Below are positions 44,332 through 57,177 of a stretch of DNA of 64,000 nt, in pieces. Below the pieces are notes generated by a model. It worked only from the letters and a program-made list of their open reading frames with translations, did not search any database and had not been told where the DNA came from. The translations under genes and the position numbers were made by a program. Origin of the DNA: Elymus sibiricus (lineage: Eukaryota > Streptophyta > Magnoliopsida > Poales > Poaceae); the NCBI GenBank assembly GCA_039707655.1, contig CM077667.1, positions 154,794,642 to 154,858,641 of the forward strand. Reading direction: 5' to 3'. Positions within the stretch are counted from its first letter, which is position 1; each line of letters opens with the position of its first letter.

Positions 44332-44371
44332 AGGTCTCTCATTATTAGGCTTTACCGCCTAGAGAGTAAGG

Positions 44372-46765
44372 ATGTCGACTAGGGGTTTAGGATTCTCTGA
44401 CATTCTTAGTTTCGATGGCACAAATTTTGATGTTTGGGTAATTCGCATGCTTAATCTCTTTAGGGTCATGGACCCATCTTTAGAGCGAATTGTAGATATG
44501 GGGTTTTCTCCTCCAAAGGATTCTCAACATCTATCTTTAGAGGATGAGAAAAACTCTTATCTCAATGCTCAAGCTTCTAATGAGCTTTTTGATGCTTTGA
44601 GCAATGTAGTTATATTTCAACTCATGTCGTTCCGGGATGCTCATGAGTTGTGGAAAAAGCTTCAAGATAAATATGGTATGTCCAAGATTTGTAGGGATGA
44701 TTGTTCTCCCTCCACCTCCGGTCGTGTTGTCTTCTCAACTTCATCTACTTCACCCACATGTGGATTGCCACAAGGTAATGATATGGTGAGTAGTGGTGAT
44801 CATTGTAATGATGATAGAGGGCTTATTGTTGATGATACTTCATCACTATCTTATTGCAATGCTTCATCTTTGGACTTTAACACTTTGAGCACTCTAAATG
44901 TTTCACATGCTTGTGTTGATAGTCCTTGCATATCATGTAGAAATTGCTTGACTAAATCTCATGATGATATGATTGCCATGTCTTGTTGCCGTGATAAAAA
45001 TGCATCGCTTTCCTTGAATTGTTGTGCTAACAATGTAGAGGAAACCCAACACTCCACGGAACAAGATGTGGTCTTGAATGGTGCTTCAAGGGATCCTACA
45101 TCATCATCTATTATTTCTCACTTTTGCCTTATGGCTAAGGCTTCAAAGGTATCTCCTACTTTGAATCCCAATATATCTCATGATGATGATGTTGATGATA
45201 ATGAGGATGAGGATAATGATGAAGAGAGTGATAATATCACTTCCTTAAAAATTAAGGGAGAAATGGTTTTTAAAGCTCTTCATAACAATAAAATTGCTCG
45301 TTCCAACTTCATGGAAATCATGTATATTGCCATTGAGGGCAAGAAATATATTGAGGAGTTGAAAGCTTATCTCGAGGAGCATGAGGCCACCATTGAGAAA
45401 ATAGAAGGTCATGAGCGTGATTACGCTAATGAGATCGCAGAGCTATCTCAAGCTCTTGAAAATGAACAAACCACCAAGGAATCTCTTGAGGTGACCTTTG
45501 CTCTAGAATTTTCTAGATTAAAGGAATCCCATGATAGAGCTCTCGAGGTGGCTAATGATTTTAGAACTAAAAATGATAAACTTGAAGTTGCACATGCTAA
45601 ACTCCTTGAGGATTTTGAGCACCTCGAAAATGGCTCAAGGGTCATTAAGAGTTCGCTCATTGAACTCACCGAGTCTCATGCTCAACTTGAAGCTTAATAT
45701 GCTAAAGAGCTTGCCAAGTTGCCCTCTCCTCTTGTTGTTAATGATGATGCTTGTGCTACTAACTCTATTCCTCGTGAAGCATCTGTTTTGAAGGAGAATG
45801 TTGAGCTAAGGGCTCAACTTGAGTTGCTATCTAGCAATTATGGGAAATTGGAAGAAAGTCATGAAAAGCTTTCTAGCTCTCATGGTGATCTTCTAGTATC
45901 TCATGAGGCTAGTACTACTAAGGTAACATCAAGTGAGCCTCACATGGACATTAGCACGCATTTTAGTCAAAATGCTTTATTGCCATGTGCTAGTCCTCAT
46001 AGTTCATCCACTCATAAAGTTGCTACATCTTGTGATGAATTACTTTCCTTGCCCTGTTGCTCTAACGATGAAGCTTATACTTCCTCTAGTACTTGTGTTC
46101 ATACTAACCATGTAGAGGAAATCAATGAGCTCAAGGCCCAAGTCACTTCTTTGAAGAAAGACTTGGAAAAGTGTCATGAAGGGAAGTCCACACTCAACAA
46201 TATCTTGAGTGTGCAAAAATCCCCAAATGACAAAGGTGAACGTGGATTCAACTCCAATAAGAAGAAGAAGCCCAAAAGCTACAAGAAGAAGGGCCAAGAA
46301 CAAGTCAAGATTTCGGCCAAGATTATTTGCTTCAAGTGCAAAATAGAAGGGCACCATGTTAGATCTTGCCCATTGAAGAAGAAGCCCCATAGTGTCAAGC
46401 AACACGGGAAGCGGCCACAAATTCAATCTCATGCTCAACCTCAAGTTGAAGAAAGGCCTCTTCCCAAGAAGACCCAAGTCAACGCTCATCAAGTTGAGAA
46501 ATCAATTGAGAAGAAAGTAAAGGGTAGATGCTACTTATGTCGTGAGAATGGTCACTTTGCTTCTTCATGCACTAATGGTAAAGTATCCAACCCAATTATT
46601 ATTGATAATATCTACTCTCTTGGGAAGGATAAGGTTGGCAATGTGTTTGCCAAGTTTGTTGGTACTCAAAGTGGTGTCAAGAAAAGAACCATTTGGGTAG
46701 CTAAGCCTATTGTGACTAACATCTTAGGACCCAACTTGGTTGGGGACCAACAAACTCAAACTTGA
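44372..46765 (+). pseudogene. Cop-E gag with two CCHC zinc knuckles
   Basis: ATG at 44372, 41 bp after the PBS. One frame to 46765 with a single TAA at 45695-45697 (a CAA-to-TAA type change), so nearly intact at about 797 residues. N-terminus: copia gag fold (FDGTNFDVWVIRML, then AHELWKKLQDKYG). Middle: Ser/Asp/Cys-rich, an acidic run, then a long coiled coil (about residues 330-500). C-terminus: CFKCKIEGHHVRSC and CYLCRENGHFASSC, both C-x2-C-x4-H-x4-C RNA-binding knuckles, then a short conserved tail. No protease follows. It would package the RNA in particles. Confidence 0.85.
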
Positions 46766-49700
46766 TCAATAGGTGTTCTTGGAGGGCATTGGAGACTTGG
46801 CTACATCATGAAGAATTAAGGGATCTTCATCATTCATATTATCTCAAGCCAAGTCATTTGGATTATCGAGTGTCTATCTTATATCCAATGTGCCTCCTTG
46901 CGGTAACTTGTACTAAAATTGTTTACATTGTTAGTTACTTGCCCCTTTGCATGTTGTGGTTTTGTACCTTGCATGTGTTTGTATATGGTGTGCCTCCGGC
47001 TTGCTTATCTTGAGTAATCAAGCATGGGTATGTTGGTTTGCACATCATGTACGTGTGCATATTTTGTTGAGCCTTTTTGCATCTTGTCTTATCTTAGTTG
47101 GCTCTTGTGAGGAGTTAATGGATTATACCATTTTGGGGGAGTGATGTGCTTTGTGCACTTCACGATCCTACAAATGTGTGTACATGAGGAATACCACCAA
47201 GTTTTGATATTACAAGATTATCTAGCTTCTATGTGGTATGTCTTCTCATGAGAAATTCAAATTCTAAATGGCCCATTAACTATCTCTTGTTGTATTTCAT
47301 TTGCCACTTGTTAATGTTGTGGGTTATCACATTATGGGGGAGTAATATGCTATGTGCATATTACAAGCCTAGAAAATGTGTACATTTGAGGTATTGCCAC
47401 TTAGAGTTGATATTGTAAATTATCTTGTTCCTAGGTGGCATGTTAGCTCTACAAGTGTCATTTGCTTGTGTTTTAGGTGTAAAGATGATGTTGGGTCTTT
47501 TTGCAATCTACCAATGGGAATTATTTCCAAATACTTCTTGTCCTTTGACAATTGGTATTCCTTTTAAGTGGTAGAAATTGCTAATCATCTTTACATTGGT
47601 TTTTGTTTATTGTTTGTCTTCCCTGCCTCTTGTGGATCGTTTTGAGCGTGTCTAGTGTTTCTATAGATATAGGGAAAGTGATGATTCCATCTTGTGCATT
47701 TTGTATTCAAATGCAAATTCTTTATAATGCACATCTCTTGGGGGAGCTATCCTATTTTCTTTAGAACATTCTCTTTATGTGTTTATCGTAAAATCTTTTG
47801 ATCCTCATCAAGTGTGTTGGTGGGAGGCAAGCCTTTTCTTTATGGTGCTTTGTGCCATCATGAAAATTTGCCGAGGGTTTGGTTTGTTTGGAACCTATCT
47901 CTCTTTTGGGAACTTGATACCTCTTGTTTGTTTTTCCTTCAATTGGTATCTTGTTTCCTTCTATTTGGAATGTGTCAATGGATATCTCATTCCTTGATGT
48001 ATATTTTAATTGGTATCCTTCAAGTGATATTTTTTTTGGTATCTTATTTTCACTTGATACCTTGTCTTTTGGTATCTTATCAACTATGTGTTGATTTGAT
48101 TCTTGAAAGCCTTGAGCATGCATATTTACTACATGTACTTTCTTTGGCACGCTTTATTTCTTTGACCCAATATATAGGGGAAACTCCACTATGTCACAAA
48201 TTGGCTAAAGTGTGCATGAAATTCAATTTCATATCTATATGCACATAGCTATGTGGAGTTTGTCCTATGTATTATTGGTCCACTAACTCTTTGGTCCCAA
48301 TGAGTTTGGGTACCACTTTGGTTGTGTTGTTGTTCTAGGAACAATTGGAGATACATTGGACGCTCGGCTCACTTACAAGGAAGGTGTTGACACCATGTGC
48401 TTATTGGATCCATGCTAGGATGATCGATGAACCATTATCTACTACATCAATCCAATGCTATCTCGGTAACAAGTATCTACTTCATGCATACATTACTTGC
48501 ATTCAACCTTTTGTAGGTTGCATCATGGCATGAAGTTCTCGATTCATTCTTGTGGTACTTGTTTCCTTTCTCAAAGCATCCCAACGATGATCTCTTGTTG
48601 CTAGTTGTGATGTCTTTGATGTTCATATGCTGGGAGTTCATTTATGTACAATAAGAAAATACTAGGCCATGTGCTATGCTTTCAAGCAAAGATCTTATTG
48701 GTATATTTATGACTTGTTTTTGGATATCTTCTTCGTTCCTTCTTGTAACTATTTCATGTGTACATCATTCTTTGTGGATATATCATCATGATTGTCCTCT
48801 ACCTAGAATCTTATACACATGAGAGAAGTTACATCTCTAGTTGATATCCTCTTTTCTTTCACGTCCACCGTTGCATTCCCTTTTTATTTCCTGGGTGGTT
48901 TCATGAAAGAATTTGTCTTGAGTGTGGATCTTACATCCTTGCATTTTGATGCACTCTTTGGTGGTGAAGATTATTTTCCTCATGCTTGTCTTCACGAGGG
49001 TTTTGCCATTTCGATTGGTATCCCTCCTCTTGAGAAGGCTATTATTTCCTATCTTCACCAGGGGTTGTCACAAGCTTTGGTTTTTTTTACTTTTCTTATT
49101 AGTAAGCTTGTGGACCCATTTGCCAGTGGTTTGTGTATGTGGGAAGGATATGGCTTGCACTTTGTGTCTCATTTCTTCAAGACTATGTTGATGCTTAATG
49201 CTCATCCTTATACCAATCTTCTCAAAGTGTTTTTCCATGACTCACACACATCATTTTGGTTGAGCCTATTCTTAAATTGCCTCTTTTACATGTTGCTCAA
49301 CCATATGTTTGGTGCAAGTGATATTCTTATTGTCTTATCTACTTGCTTGCACTTATTGTGTGTTTCTATTGATTTTGGGGAAGCGATGATCCTATTTTGT
49401 GCACGTGTATCTAAATACAAAAAATTCTAAATAGTGCACAAATCATGGGGAGCTTCTCTAGTTTGTTTAAAACACTCTTTTGCCCATATCATAATATCTT
49501 TTTATTAATGTGGCTCATTGGATCATGCGATTGTTTGGTCCAATAGGTATCTTTTGATTGCTTGCTTCACTATTTGGTATGTCTATATGCCATATAATCT
49601 TTTTTTGCAATCTTTGCATCCTCAATATAGTTTCTCTTTTGACATGTCTTTGTGCCATAAAATCCTTTTGGCAATCTTTGGATCCTCAATATAGTTTGTC

Positions 49701-49996
49701 TTCCTCCAACTACTTTTCATTGTATATGTGTATTTCATTGCACTCATATTTTGAGAAATACACACGTTTTGGAGGAACACCTGTTATATTGGCTTTCTAA
49801 GCTTTTCGTCCATTTTGGCAATCGATGCCAATGGGGGAGAAGTTTAGATTGTTTAGAGAGTTTTGCTTTTGTTGGTTAAGCATTTGCATCTCATACCCAT
49901 GCATTATTACTTTGCATGTGTGTGCTTGGTTGTGCTTATTTCCTTATATAAACTCTCTTGAAAGTGGTTGTCATCAATTACCAAAATGGGGGACAT
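46766..49996 (+). other. Cop-E internal region in place of pol
   Basis: 3.2 kb, T-rich on the plus strand, without pol motifs. Repeated purine motifs of the type TGGGGGAG occur at about 47135, 47335, 47739 and 49831, and the true polypurine site AAAATGGGGGACAT abuts the 3' LTR (49983-49996). A segment near 47690-47780 is duplicated near 49395-49480. The 203-codon frame at 48819-49430 has no recognisable motif. Confidence 0.65.
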
Positions 49997-52600
49997 TGTA
50001 AGAGCACATTTCTCCATGTGTGGTTTTGGTAATTGATGACAATCCCTATGGACTAATGGTTGCCTTGAGTTATATTCGAAGGATTTGTCCATAGGTACTT
50101 CTTGAAGTCCATCTGTTGGTTTCAAGGAGTTTATATGGTGACCAAGGTGGTATTCAAGGTTTTATCCAAAGATTGGTCATGTGAGAGTTGAGCTTATTGA
50201 AGCATGTCTTGAAGAAGAAGATTGTGGGAACATTCATGTTTACCTTGAAGACATCATCTTTATGAAGAGAGAAGATAAGATACAAGGTTGATCAAGACTA
50301 AGTCAAAGAGTGAATCAAGTTGATCAACACACAAAGCGTACAAGATGTACCGAGAGGGATCAAGTGATCTCATGGTATGTTAAGCAATGTCCATTACGCT
50401 TTGTGTACTAACCCATGGTCTACATGAGAGTTCTGTGTGGGGTTAGGTATGTTTCCATGGGCTTGCGTCGTTCAAGTAGAGCATCACGAAGAGATCATGC
50501 TTGAAGCTTGCCGTTCATTGTGGTGACAATGGACTTGTGAAGGTGTGACGAAGAGTGGATCACCCATAGTGGAGTATGGGGGAGCAATCAACTAGTCTTC
50601 ATCGAGCCAACACAATCAAGAAAGGTGGTCCATCTTGAGGAAGTCAAGATCGTCATCATCCTGCTCAAGTGGACTATGTGCAAGGTATAGGTTTTCCATT
50701 TTACCGGTCTTGATAGGTTTTCTATTTTACCGGTCTTGATAGGTTTTCTATTTTACCGGTCTCATGGTGGTAGGTTGTAACCGAGTTATAGGATCGATTG
50801 CCGTACTATCAAGGGGGGCTCTCAAGTGAGTAGCTTGATCGTATCGTTCGTTCAGAGCTCAAACCATTTGCATCCTTGCATCATCATCTTTCTTGGTCCT
50901 TACTTGGTTTTTCTCTATGTGAGTTTTGGATCTTATGGTCTTCATCGTGATAAGTTCAAGCTCATCGAAAACAGATTTCGTATGCATCATATTGTGTTTT
51001 TGGTGTTGGAGATTTTACCGGATATTTATTGGGAAGGTCATCTTCCTTATCCTAGTGGCATTTATTCTCCATTGCTTGTTCTTATTTTAACTAGTCATTG
51101 TTGGATAGCTCTTGTTGTCCTTTATCCAACAAGCTTGAGTTTGCTCAAATCGGAGCTCGTATGCGAAAGTTATGGCTATTTAGTCTTACCTGTTTTACAT
51201 AGAGAGGTTGTACCGCCACATAGAGAGGTTGTGCCGGTTGACCGGTACAACCAGTGTTTGGAGCGGTTGTATCACTCCAGATTTGGTCTGAAGGTTGTAC
51301 CGGCCATGTACCACTCTACCACCGGACTGGTTTCTGTTTTGGAGCAGTTCTAGGGCGGTTGTGGGCCGGTTGTTCCGGTTATACCGGTACTACCGGTGCC
51401 CCGGGCGGTTGTACCGCTTATTGCTTTTGCTACAGGTAGGTTTTGTCTGCTTTGACCGGTTGTACCGGTGCGCATAGCGGTTGTACCGCTCCTGTGTTAT
51501 TCTGCACATAACGGGCAGATTTGTGGGGACCTATTTAAGGGGGTCTTCTTCCCCAATGGTCCCCATCCTTTGAGCTCGAGTTTGGCCCCCATTGTTGACC
51601 TTCTTTGAGCTTGCTAACTCTCAATCCCTCCAATGATTCTTGCTAGTTCTTAAGGGAAAAGAGAGAGGAGATCTAGATCCACATTTCCACCAATCACTTT
51701 CTCCTCTATGTGAGGGGAACCCCTTGGATCTTGATCTTGGAGTTCTTCGTGTTCTTCTTCGTTCTTCCTCTCATTTTCCTCCATAGCATTAGTTGTTGTG
51801 GTTGGATTTGGGAGAGAAGAACTTGGGCACTCCGTGTGCCCTTCCCATTGCATTTGGTGCATAGGTTTGATTTCTCCACGGTGATACGTGGAAGTGAAGT
51901 TTGAGAAGCTTATTACTCTTGGGTGTTTGAGCACCCTAGAGCTTGTTCCTCTTGGGTGCCTTGGCGCCCTAGACGGTTGGTGGTGCCTCGGAGCTCAATC
52001 ATTGTGGTGTAAAGCTCCGGGCAAGCATCGGGGTCTCCAATTAGGTTGTGGAGATTGCCCCGAGCAATTTGTACGGGTACCGGTGATCGCCCCCAAGGGT
52101 TGCCAAAGTGTACGGGTACCGGTGACCGCCCCCAAGGGTTGCCATTTGTACGGTTTTGGTGACCGCCCTCAATGGTCCCTCAGTGGAATCATGGCATCTT
52201 GCATTGTGCATGGGCGTGAGGAGATTACGGTGGCCCTAGTGACTTCTTGGGGAGCATTGTGCCTCCACACCGCTCCGAACGGAGATTAGCATCCGCAAGG
52301 GTGTGAACTTCGGGATACATCGTCGTCTCCACGTGCCTCGGTTATCTCTTACCCGAGCCCTTTACTTGTGCACTTTACTTTGTGATATCCATATTGTTTC
52401 TTGTTATATATCTTGCTATTACTTAGTTGTTATCTTGCTTCGCATAAGTTGTTGGTGCACATAGGTGAGCCTAGTTGTTTTAGGTTTTGTGCCTGACAAA
52501 TTAAACGCTAGTTTTATTCCGCATTTGTTCAAGCCTAAACCATCATTATTTTAAAGTGCCTATTCCCCCCCCCCCTCTAGGCGACATCCACGTCGTTTCA
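49997..52600 (+). repeat. Cop-E 3' LTR
   Basis: 2604 bp, aligned to 41676-44316. Differences include a deletion near 50469 relative to the 5' copy and a short tandem triplication of a 28-base unit around 50690-50765. Confidence 0.92.
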
Positions 52601-52605
52601 GAAGG
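52601..52605. repeat. Target site duplication of Cop-E, right copy (GAAGG)
   Basis: Identical to 41671-41675. Confidence 0.92.
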
Positions 52606-54759
52606 GTTATGTCCATGGTGCAATTACATCCGTCACTTCGTGGGCCGAGGGAGTTTCCTCAATCTGGGAACCGCCGATGATTAGCTCATCTGGTTCAACT
52701 GTGGGGGGGATGACCTGCTCTTCGCCGTTAGTAATGGCGTCCCCGCCGTCGTCCTGCCATACCACAGAGGGTTTGAAGAGACTCTCTAGGAAGGAGTTCT
52801 TAGGGACTGGGTCGTGTTTGGCGCCCATACGAGCGAGGATGTCTGCAGCTTGGTTGTTGTCTCTAGAGACGTGGTGGAACTCTAGTCCTTCGAATCGTGC
52901 AGATATCTTAAGGACGGCATTTCTATAGGCTGCCATTTTCGGGTACTTAGCATCGAATTCGCCGTTGATTTGAGAGATGGCGAGATTGGTGTCTCCCCGT
53001 ACTTAGAGCCGTTGTACGCCCATCGAAGTCGCCATCCGGAGTCCATGCAACAGAGCCTCGTACTGGGTCGCATTATTGGAGTCGGCGTACATGATCTGGA
53101 GGACATATCGGATGTTGTCGCCGGTGGGGGATGTGAGGATGACTCCAGCCCCCAGTCTGGCGAGCGTCTTGGATCCATCGAAGTACACTGTCCCGTGTGA
53201 GTATGTGTTATATTCCCTAGGGAGCTCGGCCTCCATCCATTCGGCGATGAAATCGGCCAACACCTGAGATTTAATAGCTCGACGTGGTTTATAATTGATT
53301 TCGAATGGGAGGAGTTCGATGGCCCACTTGGCTATGCGGCCGGTGGCGTCCCTGTTATTGATTATATCGTTTAGGGGCGCTTCGGAGGCCACTGTGACCG
53401 AACACTCCTGGAAATAGTGTCTGAGCTTTCGTAAAGCCATGAACACCGTGTAGGCTATCTTCTGATAATGCGGGTATTTGGTCTTGCACGGAGTAAGTAC
53501 TTCCGATACGTAATATACCGGTTTCTGTACCCGGTGTTTATGGCCCTCGGCCTCCCGTTCTACCACGTGTGCTGCACTGTCGACCTGGTTGGTGGCCGAG
53601 ATATATAACAAAATCGGTTCGCCCGTACCGGGTGCTGTCAGTATGGGGTTGCTGGCTAGCAGCGTCTTGATTTCTTCTAGTGCAGCTGCGGCCTCATCGG
53701 TCCATTTGAAGTTCTTGGTTCGTTTCAATAGCTTGTAAAGGGGCAGAGCTTTTTCACCGAGGCGCGAGATGAAGCGGCTTAACGCCGCCACACAGCCTGC
53801 CAGTCTTTGGACGTGTTTAGCTCTGTGGGGACCGCTAATTGTGATAAGGCTCGGATCTTGGCCGGGTTAGCTTCTATGCCCCTGTGGGAGACTATAAATC
53901 CGAGCAATTTGCCGGCGGGGATGCCGAAGACACACTTGTCCGGGTTTAGCCGTATATCATACTCCCGCAGGCTGGCGAATGTTCGGCCTAAGTCGTCCAC
54001 CAGTTGGCTGACGTGTTTGGTTTTGGTAACCACATCGTCGATGTACGCCTCGACTTTTTTGCCGATTTGTTTTTCCAGACATGTTTGAATCATGTGCTGG
54101 TACGTGGCGCCTGTGTTTTTTAGCTCGAAAAGCATTGTATTGAAGCAGAACGGCCCGTAGGGGGTGATGAAGGCGGTTGCGGCTTGATCAGACTCCTTCA
54201 TTTTGATCTGATGATAGCCGGAATAAGCATCGAGGAAGCAAAGTGAATCATGTCCGGCAGTGGCATCAATGATCTGGTCGATGTGGGGTAAAGGGAAAGG
54301 ATCTTTAGGGCAAGCTTTGTTAAGATCTTTGAAGTCGACGCAAAGCCACTAGGATTTGTCCTTCTTCGGCACCATGACTAGGTTTGCTAACCATTCGGGG
54401 TGTTTGATTTCTCTGATGAATCCGGCTTCAAGTAGTTTGGCGAGTTCTTCGCCCATAGCTTGACGCTTGGGTTCGGAGAATCGGCGTAGGGTCTGTTTAA
54501 CTGACTTGAAGCCTGTAATTATATTCAGATTGTGTTCGGCCAGCCTTCGGGGTATTCCGGGCATATCTGATGGGTGCCAAGCGAATATGTCCCAATTTTC
54601 GCGCAATAATGTGCATAGTGCCTCGGCGACCATGGGGTTCAGCTGAGCTCCGATGGACACAGTTTTGTTGGGGTCCGTTGGGTGCACCTGAAATTTTATG
54701 ATTTCGTCCGCAGGATTGAACGATGTGGACTTTGGTCTTTTGCCGAGGATCACGTCATT
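52601..54759 (-). pseudogene. Gy-D reverse transcriptase and RNase H
   Basis: Minus strand. RT starts about 54753 (GKRPKSTSF) and holds ANLVMVPKKDKS, LDAYSGYHQI, FCFNTMLFELKN and the catalytic YIDDVV at about 54044. Stops include one TAG in place of the Trp after KKDKS (54349). A one-base frameshift near 53812 moves the frame. RNase H has Asp in VYFDGSK, Glu in TQYEALLHGL, Asp in VRGDTNLA and Asp in QAADILARM, all four retained. A TAA precedes VRGDT (53003). The linker ends at the Cop-E insertion, with a TAA just before it. It would copy RNA to cDNA. Confidence 0.85.
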
Positions 54760-55617
54760 CTATTCAACGATAGAACGGAGCGTGGTCAGCTCCTCTGCGG
54801 CTAGCGACTCAGCTAGTGCCATGAGGGCAAGCGATGCTATTTTATTCTCGGCTCGGAGGGCTCTGTCCAGGTCACTTGCAACTGTGATCACACCATTGGG
54901 TCCTGGCATTTTAAGTTTCATATAACCATAATGAGGTATGGCCTGAAATCTTGTGAAGGCTTCACATCCTAAGAGGGCATGATAACCGTTGTGAAAGGGT
55001 ACGATATAAAAAAGTAGTTCCTCTGACCTGTAGTTATCGGGGGTACCGAACACTATATCAAGGGTTACGCGTCCCGTGCAGCGTGCCTCTCTTCCGGGGA
55101 TGATTCCTCAAAAGGTTGTGTTGCTTCGCTCGATTCGAGACTTATCGAACTGCATTTTGTCCAAAGTTCCCTCGTAAATGACGTTGAAACCGCTGCCGCC
55201 ATCCATGAGTACCTTGTCCAACCGAAAACCGTCTATTATTGGGTTGAGGACCAGGGCGGCCGGTGCCCGCTCTGTGCGGGTTATCGGTTGGTCGTTTTCG
55301 CCGAAAGTTATTGGTGTATCGGCCCATGATTTCCTCGATTCCACCTGGTGTATCAGATCGAGCTCTTGAAGAGCTCTCTTCCTCTGACCTTTCGAGGAGA
55401 ACGTCTCGTAGATCGTTAGGACCTCGGCGTGAATTTCGGGTGGTGTTACTGAACGTCTGCCTGGGGGTGAGGCCTTGAGAATGGCTTCTCCGCTCTTGGC
55501 GATGTGCCTAATGACCCAGCATGCTCGAAGGCTGTGGGATGGGCTTGCGTTTGTCGGGTAGGAATGTATTTGGCAAGGACTATCCGGTAATCTATCAAGG
55601 ACTATTTTCTCCTTCAT
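54760..55617 (-). pseudogene. Gy-D aspartic protease
   Basis: Minus frame 55617-54760 with one TGA at 55108-55110 (CGA-to-TGA type). The active site VLMDGGSGFNVIY lies about 140 residues in; the later conserved part is FYIVPFHNGYHALLG. Aligns with Gy-C 15916-16557. A TAG at 54757-54759 separates it from RT in the same frame. Confidence 0.8.
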
Positions 55618-56882
55618 GGGGTATTTGTTCCTTTTTCGTTAGGCCTGTGCCTGGGCGGGTATTGTGGTGGCATGAGCCTTTTCCGAACTTCTCTAGGTTG
55701 TTCGGTATGGACCAGCTCTGTATAAAATCGTTGTTCTTCCCGCGTACTCTCCATAGCGCAGTACTTTTCCATCAAGTATGTTAGCTCGGAGAAGTTTTGG
55801 ACGCAACGACGGGCGAGGGTGTTGAGGACGCCCTCATCATGGCAGTTCCGCTGGAAGGCTGCAATCATTTCTAGATCGTTAACGCCCTTCATCCTATTTT
55901 TGCTGAGGAGGAATCTGGCCCAAAAATGATGGACTGACTCCCCTGGTTCTTGCTTGACCTCCCGTAAGCTCACTGAACCGGGTTCTCTTGTGCTCTTAAA
56001 GTGCTCGACCTGAGTGGTGGGTGGGAAAAAATTTCGCGCCCTGGGAAGGTGCATGTTCGGTGCACGGACAGCCGGGTTTTGTACCGTTACGGGATTGGGT
56101 GCGAAACCTCCGGTCTCCGCCTCAACGGGCTTGGGGGACGCGGCACCAATAGTGTTCTGCTGTGCGAGCCCCAAGTTGTGTGTTAGGTCGGTTGCCGGCC
56201 TTAAGTCAGTGCCCGGAGGGAGTTCGGATCCCGAGTGATCGGGGATCGGAATATACACCGTTTTCAGCTTTGCCGGTTGGTGGGACGCGTCTTCAGCCGG
56301 GCACTCGACGGTGGCGACTAAATGTGTTATCGAAGGGATGTGAATTTCCCTATTGTCAGGCCTCAGCCCGATCTGGTCGTAAACCGATGGTTGGCGGTCG
56401 GCCATGCTCAAGGCTCGGATCCGACCGAGTAGCTTGCCCAGCAGTGGGGCTTCAGTTGGGTCTGCGCCAAAGGCGCGACTGGGGTCGGTCGGCAGCGCTG
56501 TCGTCCTGGGGTTACTTGATGGTATTCCCGAGGAGTATGCGGCCGTGGTTGACTCAGCTGTGTCGACCAAGATAGGTTTTAAGACCGAGCCGGGGGCCGA
56601 GGCCATCCCAGCGGCGGGGTTTCCTGCCTCCGACGTCAAGGCGTCGGGGGTAGTGTATCTTTTAAGAAGAGTCGAGGCCCTTGTCAAAACAAGATCTCCC
56701 CGGGAGTCGGCGACAAACTCTAGGTTCCCAATCCTGACTTCTAAACTAGAGGCAAAGCTTCCGATCTGGCCAAGGCGCCCCGTGGGATCGGCTTGAAGCA
56801 CGATGCTTCCAAAAGCGAAGATCTGTCCAGGAACGAAGGCGTCCTTGTTGCAGATCTCCCTGTCAATGATTAAACGAGCCAT
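55614..56882 (-). pseudogene. Gy-D gag
   Basis: ATG at 56880-56882 (MARLIIDREICNK), matching the Gy-C gag start; an upstream in-frame ATG at 56927 lies in the PBS and is unlikely. N-terminal FVPGQIFAFGSIVL, a variable Pro/Thr-rich middle, then a gag capsid part (SLREVKQEPGESVHHFWARF, LTYLMEKYCAME). The frame ends at 55614 overlapping the protease frame; gag and pol frames differ, so a shift or loss separates them. No complete zinc knuckle is seen, and the central capsid core present in Gy-C (LKGPARHWLN) seems to be missing here. Confidence 0.78.
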
Positions 56883-56906
56883 CGGTCCTTTGGTGATTCG
56901 CAGCGG

Positions 56907-56928
56907 AACTCTCAATGAAAGCACCAAT
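56907..56928 (-). other. Gy-D candidate PBS
   Basis: Minus TTGGTGCTTTCATTGAGAGT next to the 5' LTR. Same as in Gy-C. Confidence 0.45.
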
Positions 56929-57177
56929 GTCGGTGTCGAAACCGGCGGATCTCGAGTAGGGGGTCCTGAACTGTGAATCTAGGAACGATGGTAATAGGGG
57001 ACGAAGGAGACGGTGTTTACCCAGGTTCGGGCCCTCATGAGGAGGTAAAACCCTATGTCCTGCTAGATTGTATTGCTCAGTATGAAGGTTTCAGAGTAGA
57101 TCTACCTCAAGATCAAACGAGCTAAACCCTAATGAGTTGAGTTGTTGTCTACGAACTAAGCCCCCTGGTTTATATAG
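56929..57177 (-). repeat. Gy-D 5' LTR, truncated by Cop-G
   Basis: The first 249 plus-strand bases match 35953 onwards. The sequence then changes to the Cop-G terminus inside the TATA region (...TTTATATAG). The remaining ~208 bp should lie beyond Cop-G, outside the window. Confidence 0.87.

Larger units (their letters stand above)
41676..52600 (+). mobile_element. Cop-E: gag-only copia retrotransposon
   Basis: LTRs of 2641 and 2604 bp (TGTAAGAGCACATTT...TTTCA), perfect TSD GAAGG, PBS TGGTATCAGAGC (initiator tRNA-Met). The inside has one long gag with two zinc knuckles (44372-46765) and then 3.2 kb of AT-rich DNA without protease, integrase or RT. It is a non-autonomous element that would rely on pol from elsewhere. 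It lies in Gy-D pol, upstream of integrase. Confidence 0.9.
35953..57177 (-). mobile_element. Gy-D: gypsy element with full pol, minus orientation
   Basis: 3' LTR at left (35953-36409). 5' LTR at right (56929-57177), cut by Cop-G after 249 bp. On the minus strand it has gag, protease, RT, RNase H and integrase, in the order typical of gypsy. A plus-strand antisense gene lies at 36780-39619. Cop-E is nested at 41676-52600. Its gag and LTR are related to Gy-C. All enzymatic domains are present but broken by several stops and one frameshift. Confidence 0.9.

Noticed and set aside
48819..49430. 203-codon frame in Cop-E
   Set aside because: Phe/Leu-rich product from T-rich DNA, no motif, no start context, and other frames in the region are similarly long by chance.
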